A stretch of 64,000 nucleotides of DNA from JAWWPG01 sp963820035 (GTDB lineage Bacteria > Actinomycetota > Actinomycetes > Propionibacteriales > Nocardioidaceae). Position 1 is the first letter of the stretch, and each line of letters opens with the position of its first letter. The notes beneath the pieces were generated by a model. That model saw nothing but the letters and a program-made list of their open reading frames with translations, had not been told where the DNA came from and did not search any database. A program made the translations under genes and the position numbers. Of the stretch, positions 45,312 through 54,370 are shown piece by piece. The stretch spans positions 248,001 to 312,000 of the forward strand of contig CAWFYK010000009.1 in the NCBI GenBank assembly GCA_963820035.1. Direction: 5' to 3'.

Positions 45312-46180
45312 GTGCGCCAGCAGTCGGCCACGACTACGCCGTCGCCGAGTCGATCACCCGGGAGCAGGCGCGCAACTTCTACTATGGGATCCGGTTGCTG
45401 CCACGAGGCAAGCGGTCAGCCCTGTGTGCGCTCTATGCCCTGGCTCGTCGGATCGACGACATCGGGGACGGCGATCTCGACCACCACGAGAAACAGTCCC
45501 GGCTGGCCGCGCTGCACCAGCAGATCGTGGACCTCGACAGCCGAGTGGCCGCGCCCGACTCGGTTCTCAGCGCCGTCGCCGACGTGCTCGAGTCCTACCC
45601 GGTGCCGAAGGAGGCGTTCCTCGAGCTCATCGACGGTGTCCAGATGGACCTCTCCGGGCGCCACTACGACACCTTCGACGACCTGGTCACCTACTGCCGC
45701 TGCGTGGCCGGCTCCGTGGGCCGGCTGTGCCTCGGCGTGTTCGGCAGCAGGCCTCACGCCGATGCCGCACGATATGCCGATGCCCTCGGCATCGCTCTGC
45801 AGCAGACGAACATCCTGCGCGACATCCGGGAGGACCTCCAAGGAGGCCGGGTCTATCTGCCCCGGGACGATCTGGAACGGTTTGGCGTCGACCTGCGGCT
45901 CGACTCTGCCGGCCGGTTGTGCGACGACGGTGGCGCGTTGACCGCCCTCATCCGCGACGCGGCCGACCGGGCTCGCGACTGGTACGCCGACGGGCTCCGG
46001 CTGGTTCCCCTCCTCGACCGGCGCAGCGCTGCCTGCTGCTCAGCGATGGCCGGGATCTACCAACGGCTGCTCGACAAAATCCAGCAGGATCCGTCGCAGG
46101 TCTACGGCGGCCGGTTGTCCCTGTCCGGCGTCAACAAGGCAGGGGTTGCCGTCCGGGCCCTCGCCGGACGGCCGGCGTGA
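45308..46180 (+). CDS. hpnD: Presqualene diphosphate synthase HpnD
   Basis: HpnD condenses two farnesyl diphosphates to presqualene diphosphate. The 290-residue protein has both Asp-rich motifs: LYALARRIDDIGDGD and ALGIALQQTNILRDIREDLQGGRVYLP. Phytoene-synthase-like sequence with the preceding HpnC argues for the three-enzyme HpnCDE route to squalene. It overlaps hpnC and hpnE by 4 bp each (GTGA). Confidence 0.92.
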   Translation: MSAPAVGHDYAVAESITREQARNFYYGIRLLPRGKRSALCALYALARRIDDIGDGDLDHHEKQSRLAALHQQIVDLDSRVAAPDSVLSAVADVLESYPVPKEAFLELIDGVQMDLSGRHYDTFDDLVTYCRCVAGSVGRLCLGVFGSRPHADAARYADALGIALQQTNILRDIREDLQGGRVYLPRDDLERFGVDLRLDSAGRLCDDGGALTALIRDAADRARDWYADGLRLVPLLDRRSAACCSAMAGIYQRLLDKIQQDPSQVYGGRLSLSGVNKAGVAVRALAGRPA

Positions 46181-47538
46181 GCGGCCGGGTCGCCGTCGTC
46201 GGCGGCGGGCTGGCCGGCATCACGGCCGCCCTCCGGTGCGCGGACGCCGGCCGGAGCGTCGTCCTGCTGGAGGCCAAGGGGGCGCTCGGCGGGCTCACCC
46301 ACTCGTTCCGCCGAGGAACCCTCGACGTCGACAACGGGCAGCACGTATTCCTGCGGTGCTGCACGTCGTATCGGAACCTTCTGGAGCGGCTGGGGGTCTC
46401 GGAGCAGGTCGTGCTCCAGCGGCGGCTCGATATCGGCGTTCGGACGCCTGGGGGGAGCCGCGAGGCACGGCTCCGGCGCACCGGGCTGCCCGCCCCTCTG
46501 CATCTGGCCGGCTCGCTGACGCGCTACTCGGTGCTCAGCCCTGCTGACCGGCTGCGCGCCGTCCGTGGCGCCCTGGCCATGCGTCGCCTCGACCTTGCGG
46601 ACGACTCGCTCGACCAGGACACCTTCGGGGACTGGCTCGCAGCACATGGCCAGAACGGCCGCACGGTCGCCGCGCTCTGGGACCTCTTCGCCGTCGCCAC
46701 CCTCAATGCTCCGGCCGCAGACGCCTCGCTCGGGCTGGCCGCGATGGTCTTCCAGACCGGCCTGCTCACCGATCCCGACGCTGGCGACATCGGCTGGTCG
46801 AGGGTTCCCCTGCAGCAGCTGCATGGTGACGCCGCGGTGCGCAGCCTCGAGGGGACGGGGGCGGAGGTCCGGACCCGCGCCAAGGTCGACGTCCTCACAC
46901 CGAACGACGTCGGCGGATGGCTGGTCGGCGAGCGCGACGGTGAGCGTCACGAGGTCGACCAGGTCGTCATGGCGGTGCCACCGTCCCAAGCGGAGAACCT
47001 GCTCCCAGCAGGCAGCCTGGATCTCGATCCCGGCTGGTCGGTCCGACTCGGGTCGTCCCCGATCGTCAACGTGCACGTGGTCTTCGACCGCAAGGTGCTG
47101 GACGAGCCGTTTCTGGCGGGCGTGAACACACCGGCGCAGTGGGTCTTCGACCGCACAGCGCAGAGCGGTCTGACCGGCGGACAGTACGTCGCGGTCTCCG
47201 TCTCGGCGGCACACGACAGCATCGACCTCAGTACGGCCCAGATCCGCGACCTGATGATCCCGGCCCTCGAGTCGCTGCTGCCGGCCGCTCGCCGCGCCAC
47301 GGTGCTCGACTTCTTCGTGACCCGGGAGCGACAGGCGACGTTCAACCCGGTCGCTGGCACCGCCCGTTCCCGGCCATCGGCGCACACCCGTTACCCGGGG
47401 CTGGCCCTCGCAGGCGCATGGACCGCGACCGGATGGCCGGCGACGATGGAGAGCGCCGTTCGCAGTGGCGAGGCGGCGGCCACGACCCTGCTACACGGCA
47501 CGATGTCCACCGAGAAGAAAGGGGGCCTGGCGGCATGA
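46177..47538 (+). CDS. hpnE: Hydroxysqualene reductase/desaturase-like oxidoreductase HpnE
   Basis: HpnE reduces hydroxysqualene to squalene with FAD. The 453-residue protein begins VSGRVAVVGGGLAGITAALRCADAG, a classic FAD/NAD Rossmann motif. It then has the flavin amine-oxidase pattern GALGGLTHSF and a C-terminal FAD contact at GLALAGAWTATGWPATMESAVRSG. The GTG start overlaps the hpnD stop by 4 bp. Sequence upstream in the same frame is just hpnD shadow. Confidence 0.92.
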   Translation: MSGRVAVVGGGLAGITAALRCADAGRSVVLLEAKGALGGLTHSFRRGTLDVDNGQHVFLRCCTSYRNLLERLGVSEQVVLQRRLDIGVRTPGGSREARLRRTGLPAPLHLAGSLTRYSVLSPADRLRAVRGALAMRRLDLADDSLDQDTFGDWLAAHGQNGRTVAALWDLFAVATLNAPAADASLGLAAMVFQTGLLTDPDAGDIGWSRVPLQQLHGDAAVRSLEGTGAEVRTRAKVDVLTPNDVGGWLVGERDGERHEVDQVVMAVPPSQAENLLPAGSLDLDPGWSVRLGSSPIVNVHVVFDRKVLDEPFLAGVNTPAQWVFDRTAQSGLTGGQYVAVSVSAAHDSIDLSTAQIRDLMIPALESLLPAARRATVLDFFVTRERQATFNPVAGTARSRPSAHTRYPGLALAGAWTATGWPATMESAVRSGEAAATTLLHGTMSTEKKGGLAA

Positions 47539-48551
47539 CGATCACGTCCAGTCCGACGCTTCAGCTCACCCGTGATGCGGTGCTGCCCGGCCTGCGAGCC
47601 GCGGTGGCGGGGATGGACCCGGCGAGTGCGGCCATGTCGTCATACCACCTCGGATGGACCGACCTGGAAGGGCGGCCGGCGGACTCGGCGGGCGGAAAGG
47701 CGCTGCGTCCAGCGCTGGCCCTGCTGTCGGCCCAGGCGGCGGGAGCGTCCGCCGATGTGGGGGTTCCGGGGGCAGTGGCCGTGGAGCTGGTGCACAACTT
47801 CTCACTGGTCCACGACGACGTCATGGACCACGACACCCACCGGCGCCACCGCCCGACCGTCTGGTCGGTCTGGGGGGTGCCGAGTGCCATTCTGACCGGT
47901 GACGCGATGCTGGTCGCGGCCCAGCAGGCCTTGCTCGACAGCGGCTCGCCCCACACCCCTGGCGCACTCCGGCTACTGCTCGACGCGACTCGGCGGCTGA
48001 TCGGCGGTCAGGCGGAGGATCTCGACTTCGAGACCCGGGAAGAGGTCAGCCTGGCCGACTGTCAGCAGATGGTGGCCGGCAAGACCGGGGCTTTGCTGTC
48101 GGCGAGTGCCGCCATCGGGTCGGTCCTCGCAGGCGCCCCCGCCAGGACGACCCACGCTCTGGCGAGCTACGGAGCCCACCTCGGTGCGGCGTTCCAACTG
48201 GTCGACGACCTGCTCGGCATCTGGGGCGACCCGGCAGTCACCGGCAAGCCCGTCCTGTCCGATCTTCGATCCGGGAAGAAGTCGCTGCCGGTGACCTATG
48301 CGCTGTCCCGCGGGAGCGCGGCCAGTCTGGAGCTTGCCGAACGCTACCGACGCGCCGACTGGAGCGACGAGGCCGACCTGGCTCGGGCCGCCGTGCTCGT
48401 CGAGGAGGCGGGCGGGCGCCGTTGGACCGTCGAGGAGTCGGAACGCCAGATGCGCCTCGCGCTCGCCTCGCTCGGTGACATCGACATGGCGGCCGATGTG
48501 CGCGCCGAGCTCACGGGACTGGCCCACTTCGTCGTGGCGAGACACCACTGA
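47535..48551 (+). CDS. Polyprenyl (farnesyl/geranylgeranyl-type) diphosphate synthase
   Basis: A 338-residue trans-isoprenyl diphosphate synthase. The first Asp-rich motif is VHDDVMDHD, with GGKALRPAL upstream and GGQAEDLDFE after it. The second is FQLVDDLLGIWGD. In this operon it probably supplies farnesyl diphosphate to HpnD; chain length cannot be fixed by eye and geranylgeranyl diphosphate is possible. The ATG overlaps the hpnE stop (ATGA), and its stop shares one base with the shc start (TGATG). Confidence 0.92.
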   Translation: MTITSSPTLQLTRDAVLPGLRAAVAGMDPASAAMSSYHLGWTDLEGRPADSAGGKALRPALALLSAQAAGASADVGVPGAVAVELVHNFSLVHDDVMDHDTHRRHRPTVWSVWGVPSAILTGDAMLVAAQQALLDSGSPHTPGALRLLLDATRRLIGGQAEDLDFETREEVSLADCQQMVAGKTGALLSASAAIGSVLAGAPARTTHALASYGAHLGAAFQLVDDLLGIWGDPAVTGKPVLSDLRSGKKSLPVTYALSRGSAASLELAERYRRADWSDEADLARAAVLVEEAGGRRWTVEESERQMRLALASLGDIDMAADVRAELTGLAHFVVARHH

Positions 48552-50530
48552 TGCGATCCCAGCCCCTCAAGAGCTTCGCGTCGCGGGAGGCCTCGGTCGC
48601 CACCGCACCGAGCCGGCCGGCACCGGACACCACCGAGCCGGGCCGCCCGTTGACCGGCTGCGCCGACGCGGCTGAGTCGCTGGACCGTGCCGTGACGCAC
48701 CTACGCCACCTCCAGGACCCGGCCGGCTACTGGAAGGGCGAGCTCGAGACCAACGTGACCATGGATGCGGAGGATCTGCTGCTCCGCGAGTTCCTCGGGA
48801 TCCGCGAGGACCGCGAGACGGCCGAGGCGGCCCGCTGGATCCGCAGCAAGCAGCGCGATGACGGCAGCTGGGCGACGTTCTATGGCGGGCCGCCCGATCT
48901 TTCCACCACGGTGGAGGCGTGGGTCGCGCTTCGGCTGGCCGGTGACGACCCGGGGGCTGCCCACATGCGTGCGGCGGCCGGTTTCGTCCGAGCCGTGGGC
49001 GGCGTCGAACGAAGCCGCGTCTTCACCAGGATCTGGCTGGCCCTGTTCGGGCTGTGGTCATGGGACGACCTTCCGGTGATGCCGCCGGAGCTGATGCTGC
49101 TTCCGCGCTGGGCGCCGCTCAATATCTACAACTGGGCCTGCTGGGCACGCCAGACGATCGTGCCCCTCACCCTCGTCTGCGCTCAACGCCCGGCGCGACC
49201 ACTCGGGTTTGAGATCGCCGAGCTGCACGTCGGGGCCCGGCCGCAGGAGAAGGCGTCCTGGCACAGCTGGCAGGGCTTCTTCGGCCGACTCGACACCGCG
49301 CTGCACGTCTACTCGCGTCGGCCCTCGCGTCGGCTGCGCGCGTGGGCGTCCAGGCGGGCGGTCGCGTGGGTGCTGGCCCGTCAGGAGGCCGACGGGTCCT
49401 GGGGCGGCATCCAGCCGCCGTGGGTCTACTCGCTGCTGGCGCTGCACCTCAGCGGACTTCCCCTCGACCACCCGGCCATGAGAGCGGGCCTTGACGGTCT
49501 CGAGGGTTTCATCGTCCGGGAGGAGACGCCAGACGGCGTTGTACGCCGGGTCGAGGCGTGTCAGTCACCGGTCTGGGACACCGGACTGGCGCTGACCGCC
49601 ATGCTCGACGCCGGTGTGGCGCCGGACGACCCGGACGTGCTCCGGGCGGCCGACTGGCTGCTCGACGAGGAGATCGAGGTCCCCGGTGACTGGGCGGTAC
49701 GACGGCCGGGGATGGCGCCCGGTGGCTGGGCGTTCGAGTTCGCCAACGACGGCTACCCTGACACCGACGACACTGCCGAGATCGTGCTCGCGCTCCGCCG
49801 GTGCCGCCATCCCGATCCGCACCGGCTGCGTGCCGCCGTCGAGCGTGGCACCGGCTGGCTTCGCGGGATGCAGTCACGCGATGGTGGTTGGGGGGCGTTC
49901 GACGTCGACAACACCCACGAGCTCGCGACAAAGCTCCCGTTCTGCGACTTCGGGGCGGTCATCGATCCTCCGTCGGCGGACGTCACGGCCCACATCGTCG
50001 AGATGCTGGCTGCTGAGGGCGGCGGCACAAGCGAGGCGTGCGTGCGTGGCGTGCGCTGGCTGCTCGATGCCCAGGAGCCTGACGGCAGCTGGTTCGGACG
50101 CTGGGGGGCCAACTACGTCTACGGCACCGGGGCCGCCGTACCTGCGCTGGTCGCCGCGGGTGTCGCGGCCTCCGACCCGGTGATCCAGGCCGCCGTCCAC
50201 TGGCTCGAGACCCACCAGAACGACGACGGTGGGTGGGGTGAGGACCTCCGGTCCTATCACGACCCGAGGCAGGCCGGTCGAGGCGAGTCCACCGCCTCTC
50301 AAACGGCCTGGGCACTCCTGGCCCTGCACGCGGCCGGCCACCGGCCCGACTCCGGGGCGATGGCCCGCGGCATCGGCTGGCTGGTGCGGACGCAGCGCGC
50401 CGATGGCTCCTGGGACGAGCCGCAGTTCACCGGCACGGGCTTCCCGGGAGACTTCTACATCAACTACCACCTCTACCGGCTGGTTTTCCCGATCTCCGCC
50501 CTCGGCCGCTGCCTCGGAGCCGCAGCATGA
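48551..50530 (+). CDS. shc: Squalene-hopene cyclase
   Basis: Shc cyclises squalene to hopene and hopanol at the membrane. The 659-residue protein has the protonating DxDD motif as DTDD at residues ~404-407, and several QW repeats (QDPAGYWKGELETN, QRDDGSWATF, QEADGSWGG, QSRDGGWGAFD, QEPDGSWFGRW, QNDDGGWGED, QRADGSWDEPQ). WAFEFANDGYPDTDD is the family core. The N-terminal ~30 residues are a Pro/Ala-rich extension. It is translationally coupled to genes on both sides. Confidence 0.98.
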   Translation: MRSQPLKSFASREASVATAPSRPAPDTTEPGRPLTGCADAAESLDRAVTHLRHLQDPAGYWKGELETNVTMDAEDLLLREFLGIREDRETAEAARWIRSKQRDDGSWATFYGGPPDLSTTVEAWVALRLAGDDPGAAHMRAAAGFVRAVGGVERSRVFTRIWLALFGLWSWDDLPVMPPELMLLPRWAPLNIYNWACWARQTIVPLTLVCAQRPARPLGFEIAELHVGARPQEKASWHSWQGFFGRLDTALHVYSRRPSRRLRAWASRRAVAWVLARQEADGSWGGIQPPWVYSLLALHLSGLPLDHPAMRAGLDGLEGFIVREETPDGVVRRVEACQSPVWDTGLALTAMLDAGVAPDDPDVLRAADWLLDEEIEVPGDWAVRRPGMAPGGWAFEFANDGYPDTDDTAEIVLALRRCRHPDPHRLRAAVERGTGWLRGMQSRDGGWGAFDVDNTHELATKLPFCDFGAVIDPPSADVTAHIVEMLAAEGGGTSEACVRGVRWLLDAQEPDGSWFGRWGANYVYGTGAAVPALVAAGVAASDPVIQAAVHWLETHQNDDGGWGEDLRSYHDPRQAGRGESTASQTAWALLALHAAGHRPDSGAMARGIGWLVRTQRADGSWDEPQFTGTGFPGDFYINYHLYRLVFPISALGRCLGAAA

Positions 50531-52035
50531 GCCGAGCCCTTGTCTGCACGCCCCTGCTCGCTGAATATCTCACCATGCGGGGCCGCCTCGGGTCCGCCCC
50601 CGTGACCGTGGAGCGGACCGGTCAGGGGCCTGCCCGATCGCTGGCCAGTGCGCGACGGCTCAGCACCCAGTCGGCCGGGCTCGACGGGGTGCTGGTCGCG
50701 GGGGTCTGCGGGTCGCTTCAGCCACACGTCAAACCAGGTGACCTGGTGATCGCCACCGAGGTGCGGAAGCCACCCGAGCAGCCGCTGCCCTGCCCCACCG
50801 CGCCGCTGCTGGCGGCTGCTCTGCGGCGCCGCGGGCTGCGGGTCCACCTGGGCGACGTCGAGTCTCGCGACAGCGTCGTCACCGGCCGGTCCCGGGCTGC
50901 GCTCGCGCGTGACGGGGCGCTCGCCGTCGACCTGGAGTCGGCCGATCTCGGAGCGTCGTTCCCCGACACCCCCTTCGCCGTCGTGCGGGCGGTCGTCGAC
51001 ACACCCGACCATCCGTTGCTTCGTCCGGGCACGGTGCCGCGTGGGATCCGCGCCCTGCGCGGCCTGCGGTCGGCCGCGCCCGCGATCGAGGAGTGGGCCG
51101 CTGCCCTCGACCGCCGTCAGCTGATACTGGCGTCGCCCAGATCATTCTGCGCCGGTGTCGCCCGCGCGATCGAGATCGTGGAGCGGGGGCTGGAGAGGTT
51201 CGGCGCACCGGTCTATGTACGGCGGCAGATCGTCCACAACACCCACGTCGTTCGCCAGCTGGAGGATCGTGGGGCGATCTTCGTCGAGGAGATCGACCAG
51301 GTGCCGCCGGGGTCCGTCGTGGTCCTGGCGGCGCATGGGGTCTCACCCGTTGTGCGAGCTGCGGCCGAGCACCGGCAGCTCAGGATTGTCGACGCCACCT
51401 GCCCGCTCGTCACCAAGGTGCACAGCGAGGTACGCCGCTACGCGGCCCGTGGCGACACGGTGTTCCTCATCGGCCATCGTGAACACGAGGAGGTGGTCGG
51501 CACTGCCGGAGAGTCGCCCGACAACGTGCTCGTCATCGGCGACGCGCGAGAGGCCGCCACCGTCCAGGTCCGTGACCCGCAGCGGGTCTCCTACGTCATG
51601 CAGACCACGCTTGCCATCGACGAGGCGACCGAGATATCCGCCGTACTCCGCGACCGCTTCCCAGGCTTGAGCGGACCGCGTCGCGACGACATCTGCTACG
51701 CCACGACCAACCGGCAGCACGCGGTGCGCGAGGTCGCCGACGAGTCGGACCTGGTGCTGGTGGTGGGTTCGGCCACCTCATCGAACTCCCGTCGGCTCGT
51801 CGAGGTCGCGGAACGCCGAGGGGCGCGCGCTCGCCTCGTCGAGGACGTGACCCAGGTGGACCTACGCTGGCTGGCTGGTGTCGGCCGGGTCGGTGTCACG
51901 GCCGGCGCCTCCGCACCGCCGGAGCTGGTCGACGAGCTCGTCGAGTGCCTGTCCGGCCTCGGGCCCGTGACGATTCACACCACGGACGTCATCGAAGAGG
52001 ACGTTCTGTTCACACTGCCAAGGGAGGTGATCTGA
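50527..52035 (+). CDS. HpnG-IspH fusion: nucleoside-phosphorylase-like domain plus HMBPP reductase
   Basis: A 502-residue chain with two enzymes. Residues ~1-195 are the HpnG domain, a nucleoside-phosphorylase fold with GVCGSLQPHVKPGDLVIA and VDLESADLG; HpnG removes adenine from adenosylhopane. Residues ~198-500 are IspH, which makes IPP and DMAPP from HMBPP with a 4Fe-4S cluster; its three Cys lie in RSFCAGV (~207), DATCPLV and DICYATTNRQ. There is no stop between the domains, and the linker is short. It overlaps shc by 4 bp, and hpnH follows after 3 nt. Both domains look intact. Confidence 0.95.
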   Translation: MSRALVCTPLLAEYLTMRGRLGSAPVTVERTGQGPARSLASARRLSTQSAGLDGVLVAGVCGSLQPHVKPGDLVIATEVRKPPEQPLPCPTAPLLAAALRRRGLRVHLGDVESRDSVVTGRSRAALARDGALAVDLESADLGASFPDTPFAVVRAVVDTPDHPLLRPGTVPRGIRALRGLRSAAPAIEEWAAALDRRQLILASPRSFCAGVARAIEIVERGLERFGAPVYVRRQIVHNTHVVRQLEDRGAIFVEEIDQVPPGSVVVLAAHGVSPVVRAAAEHRQLRIVDATCPLVTKVHSEVRRYAARGDTVFLIGHREHEEVVGTAGESPDNVLVIGDAREAATVQVRDPQRVSYVMQTTLAIDEATEISAVLRDRFPGLSGPRRDDICYATTNRQHAVREVADESDLVLVVGSATSSNSRRLVEVAERRGARARLVEDVTQVDLRWLAGVGRVGVTAGASAPPELVDELVECLSGLGPVTIHTTDVIEEDVLFTLPREVI

Positions 52036-52038
52036 GAA

Positions 52039-53043
52039 GTGGGCATGCCACTGCGTCAGACCGCGAAGCTGGGGACCTATCTGCTCAAGCAGAAGGTGCT
52101 CCGCAAGGACAAGTTCGCCCTGCTCGTCGAGCTCGAGCCGCTGTTCGCCTGCAACCTCAAGTGCGCCGGATGCGGCAAGATCCAGCAACCGGCGTCGCTC
52201 CTGAAGCAGCGGATGCCCGTCGAGCAGGCCGTCGCCGCCATCGAGGAGAGCGGTGCGCCCATGGTCTCGATCGCCGGTGGTGAGCCCTTGATGCACCCAC
52301 AGATCGACGAGATCGTCCGCCAGCTGCTCGACCGCAACAAGATCGTCTTCCTCTGCACCAACGCCGTCTTGATCCCCAAGCACCTCCACAAGTTCACGCC
52401 ACACCGCAACTTCGCGTGGATGGTCCACATCGACGGGCTGCGCGAGCGCCACGACGCCTCCGTGTGCAAGGACGGGGTCTTCGACCAGGCAGTCGCCGCT
52501 ATCAGGCAGGCCCAGGACGCCGGGTTCCGGGTGAACACGAACACGACCTTCTTCGACACCGACAGCCCCCAGGACGTCATCGACGTTCTCGACTACCTCA
52601 ACGACGACCTCGGCATCGAGAACATGCAGATCTCACCCGGGTTCGCCTATGAGAAGGCGCCCGACCAGGAGCACTGGCTGGGGGTTGAGGAGACCCGGGA
52701 ACTGTTCGCGAAGGCGTTCGGCGACGGACGCCGCAAGCACTGGCGGCTGAACCACTCGCCGGTGTTCCTCGACTTCCTCGAGGGCAAGCGGGAGCTCTCG
52801 TGCACGGCGTGGGGGATCCCGTCGTACTCCCTGCTCGGCTGGCAACGGCCGTGTTATCTGATGAACGACGGCTATGCGGCGACCTACCGCGAGCTGGTCG
52901 AGGAGACCGACTGGGACAGCTACGGCCGCGGCAAGGACCCGCGGTGCGCGAACTGCATGGCCCACTGCGGCTACGAACCGACGGCCGTCCTCGCCACCAT
53001 GGGCTCGCTGCGCGAGTCGCTGCGCGCCGTCGCGGGAGCGTGA
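52039..53043 (+). CDS. hpnH: Adenosyl-hopene transferase HpnH (radical SAM)
   Basis: HpnH adds the 5'-deoxyadenosyl group of S-adenosylmethionine to hopene, giving adenosylhopane, the precursor of C35 hopanoids. The 334-residue protein has the cluster motif C-x3-C-x2-C in ACNLKCAGCGK, the GGEP motif (IAGGEPLMHP), and the C-terminal CANCMAHCGYEP. The GTG start is 3 nt after the fusion gene; an ATG at 52045 is an alternative. It is the last intact gene of the operon. Confidence 0.96.
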   Translation: MGMPLRQTAKLGTYLLKQKVLRKDKFALLVELEPLFACNLKCAGCGKIQQPASLLKQRMPVEQAVAAIEESGAPMVSIAGGEPLMHPQIDEIVRQLLDRNKIVFLCTNAVLIPKHLHKFTPHRNFAWMVHIDGLRERHDASVCKDGVFDQAVAAIRQAQDAGFRVNTNTTFFDTDSPQDVIDVLDYLNDDLGIENMQISPGFAYEKAPDQEHWLGVEETRELFAKAFGDGRRKHWRLNHSPVFLDFLEGKRELSCTAWGIPSYSLLGWQRPCYLMNDGYAATYRELVEETDWDSYGRGKDPRCANCMAHCGYEPTAVLATMGSLRESLRAVAGA

Positions 53044-53071
53044 CGCGGAGACCTGCCGCAAGACGGCGAGC

Positions 53072-53476
53072 GTGCTGTCGGGGGTCCACCACCCGGCCGA
53101 CCGGAGGGCGCTTGCATCCGCCGCACTCGCCCGGCTGGCCGCGGAGATTAGGTCGGAGCCGATCGCGACGGTGTCCCGGACGGGCGGCCATCTCGGCCGC
53201 AACCTGGGGGTCGTCGAGCTCACGATCGCTGTGCACCAGGTCTTCGAATCGCCGCGTGACGCGGTCGTCTTCGACACCGGCCACCAGGCCTGTGTCCACA
53301 AGATGCTGACCGGTCGGGCGGAGTTTCTCGCAGAGCTGCGGCAACCCTGGCCGCCCTGGCACGGCTCGACTCCCTGGTCTGAGCCCCTCCACGGATTCGT
53401 CCGGTCGCTTCAGGAATCCCGCGTGGTCCGTCACGTTCCGGGGTGCGCCAACCGATTTGCCCGCCCCAGAACGTGA
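53072..53476 (+). pseudogene. dxs: Truncated 1-deoxy-D-xylulose-5-phosphate synthase
   Basis: A GTG 28 nt after hpnH opens a reading frame with the N-terminus of Dxs: LAAEIRSEPIATVSRTGGHLG, NLGVVELTIAVHQVF, and FDTGHQACVHKMLTGR, which includes the His of the thiamine-diphosphate site. Similarity stops near residue 95 (FLAELR), and the rest (QPWPPWHGSTPW onward) is not Dxs. The frame ends at 53476 inside an inverted repeat. Full-length Dxs has ~600-640 residues, so this is a non-functional remnant. In Streptomyces coelicolor dxs follows the hopanoid genes in the same way. Confidence 0.85.
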
Positions 53477-53525
53477 CGGACCACCCAGATAGGAAGGGGG
53501 TGTGCCCCGGAACGTGACGGACCAT
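53423..53525. repeat. Inverted/direct repeats at the dxs break point
   Basis: GTGGTCCGTCACGTTC (53423-53438) and its perfect inverse GAACGTGACGGACCAC (53469-53484) form a 16-bp inverted repeat with a 30-nt loop. A third copy, GGAACGTGACGGACCA, lies at 53509-53524. They share the TGACGG core and GGAA lead of the 22-bp repeat family but are not in 22-bp register (41 bp between the two direct copies). The dxs remnant ends inside the element. Confidence 0.9.
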
Positions 53526-53560
53526 GCAAAGAAACGACAGCGCGGGCAGCCGCCAACGTC

Positions 53561-54355
53561 TCAGCCGAAGCGCCGGGCCAGTGCCCGATAGAGCCGCGGG
53601 GTGGTCGCCGCGAGGCGTGCGGGCACGACGAGCCAGCGCGGTTCGACGAGCCGGTCGGCCCCACTCTCCACCGCACCCACGACAACCGACGCGACCCGCT
53701 CGGGGGTCATGGGCCGCGGGAACCGGCGGTCATAGGGAACTCCCCGGTCGCGCAGGAAGTCCGTCGACACAACCCCTGGGACCACGGTCGAGACCGAGAT
53801 CGGCGTTCGATCGCCGCGGAGCTCCTCGCGAAGACACTCAGCAAACGCGTCGACCGCAGCCTTGCTCGCCGAGTAGACACTCTCGCCCGGCACCCCGACT
53901 ACGCCCGCGATCGAGCTGACGAACACGATCGCCCCTGAGCGGGTGGCGTCGAGCCGGCCGGTCGTCCGGATGGCTGCGATGCCGGCCCGCGCGACCAGCA
54001 TGGGTGCCCGCACGTTGACGTCGACGATCTCGCCCACCCGGTCTGGCGCCATCTCCAGGAAGTCACCCGCGTAGCCGACACCTGCGTTCGCGACCACCGC
54101 GTCCAACCGGCCGTGTTCGGCGACGCTGTGAGCGACGATCCGCTCCGCAGCTCCGGGATCGGCCAGGTCGGCCAGCACGAACGAGCCGCCGGTCCGTGCC
54201 ACCAAGGTCTCCAGCGCTCGACGGTCGCGCCCCGTGCACACCACCGTGGCACCCTTGGCGGCCAGCAGCTCAGCGGTCGCTCGGCCGATGCCCCGGCTGG
54301 CTCCGGTGACGAGGACGACGGCTCCATCCAGAGACGCGGCAGCTCTTCGGGGCAC
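53561..54355 (-). CDS. Short-chain dehydrogenase/reductase
   Basis: A 264-residue classical SDR starting at a GTG (VPRRAAASLDGAVVL). It has TGASRGIG cofactor binding, VANAGVGYAG, the catalytic Ser in FVSSIAGVVG, and YSASKAAVDAF with Tyr and Lys. The C-terminal segment ends LARRFG after a predicted amphipathic helix. The substrate is unknown. It lies 15 nt after the VC0807-like gene on the same strand and so probably shares its transcript, together with the transporter before it. Confidence 0.82.
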   Translation of the reverse strand: MPRRAAASLDGAVVLVTGASRGIGRATAELLAAKGATVVCTGRDRRALETLVARTGGSFVLADLADPGAAERIVAHSVAEHGRLDAVVANAGVGYAGDFLEMAPDRVGEIVDVNVRAPMLVARAGIAAIRTTGRLDATRSGAIVFVSSIAGVVGVPGESVYSASKAAVDAFAECLREELRGDRTPISVSTVVPGVVSTDFLRDRGVPYDRRFPRPMTPERVASVVVGAVESGADRLVEPRWLVVPARLAATTPRLYRALARRFG

Positions 54356-54370
54356 GGGGTACGCCGAGGC

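Noticed and set aside
53423..53525. Insertion sequence remnant at the dxs end
   Set aside because: Only short repeats are present; no transposase fragment in any frame.
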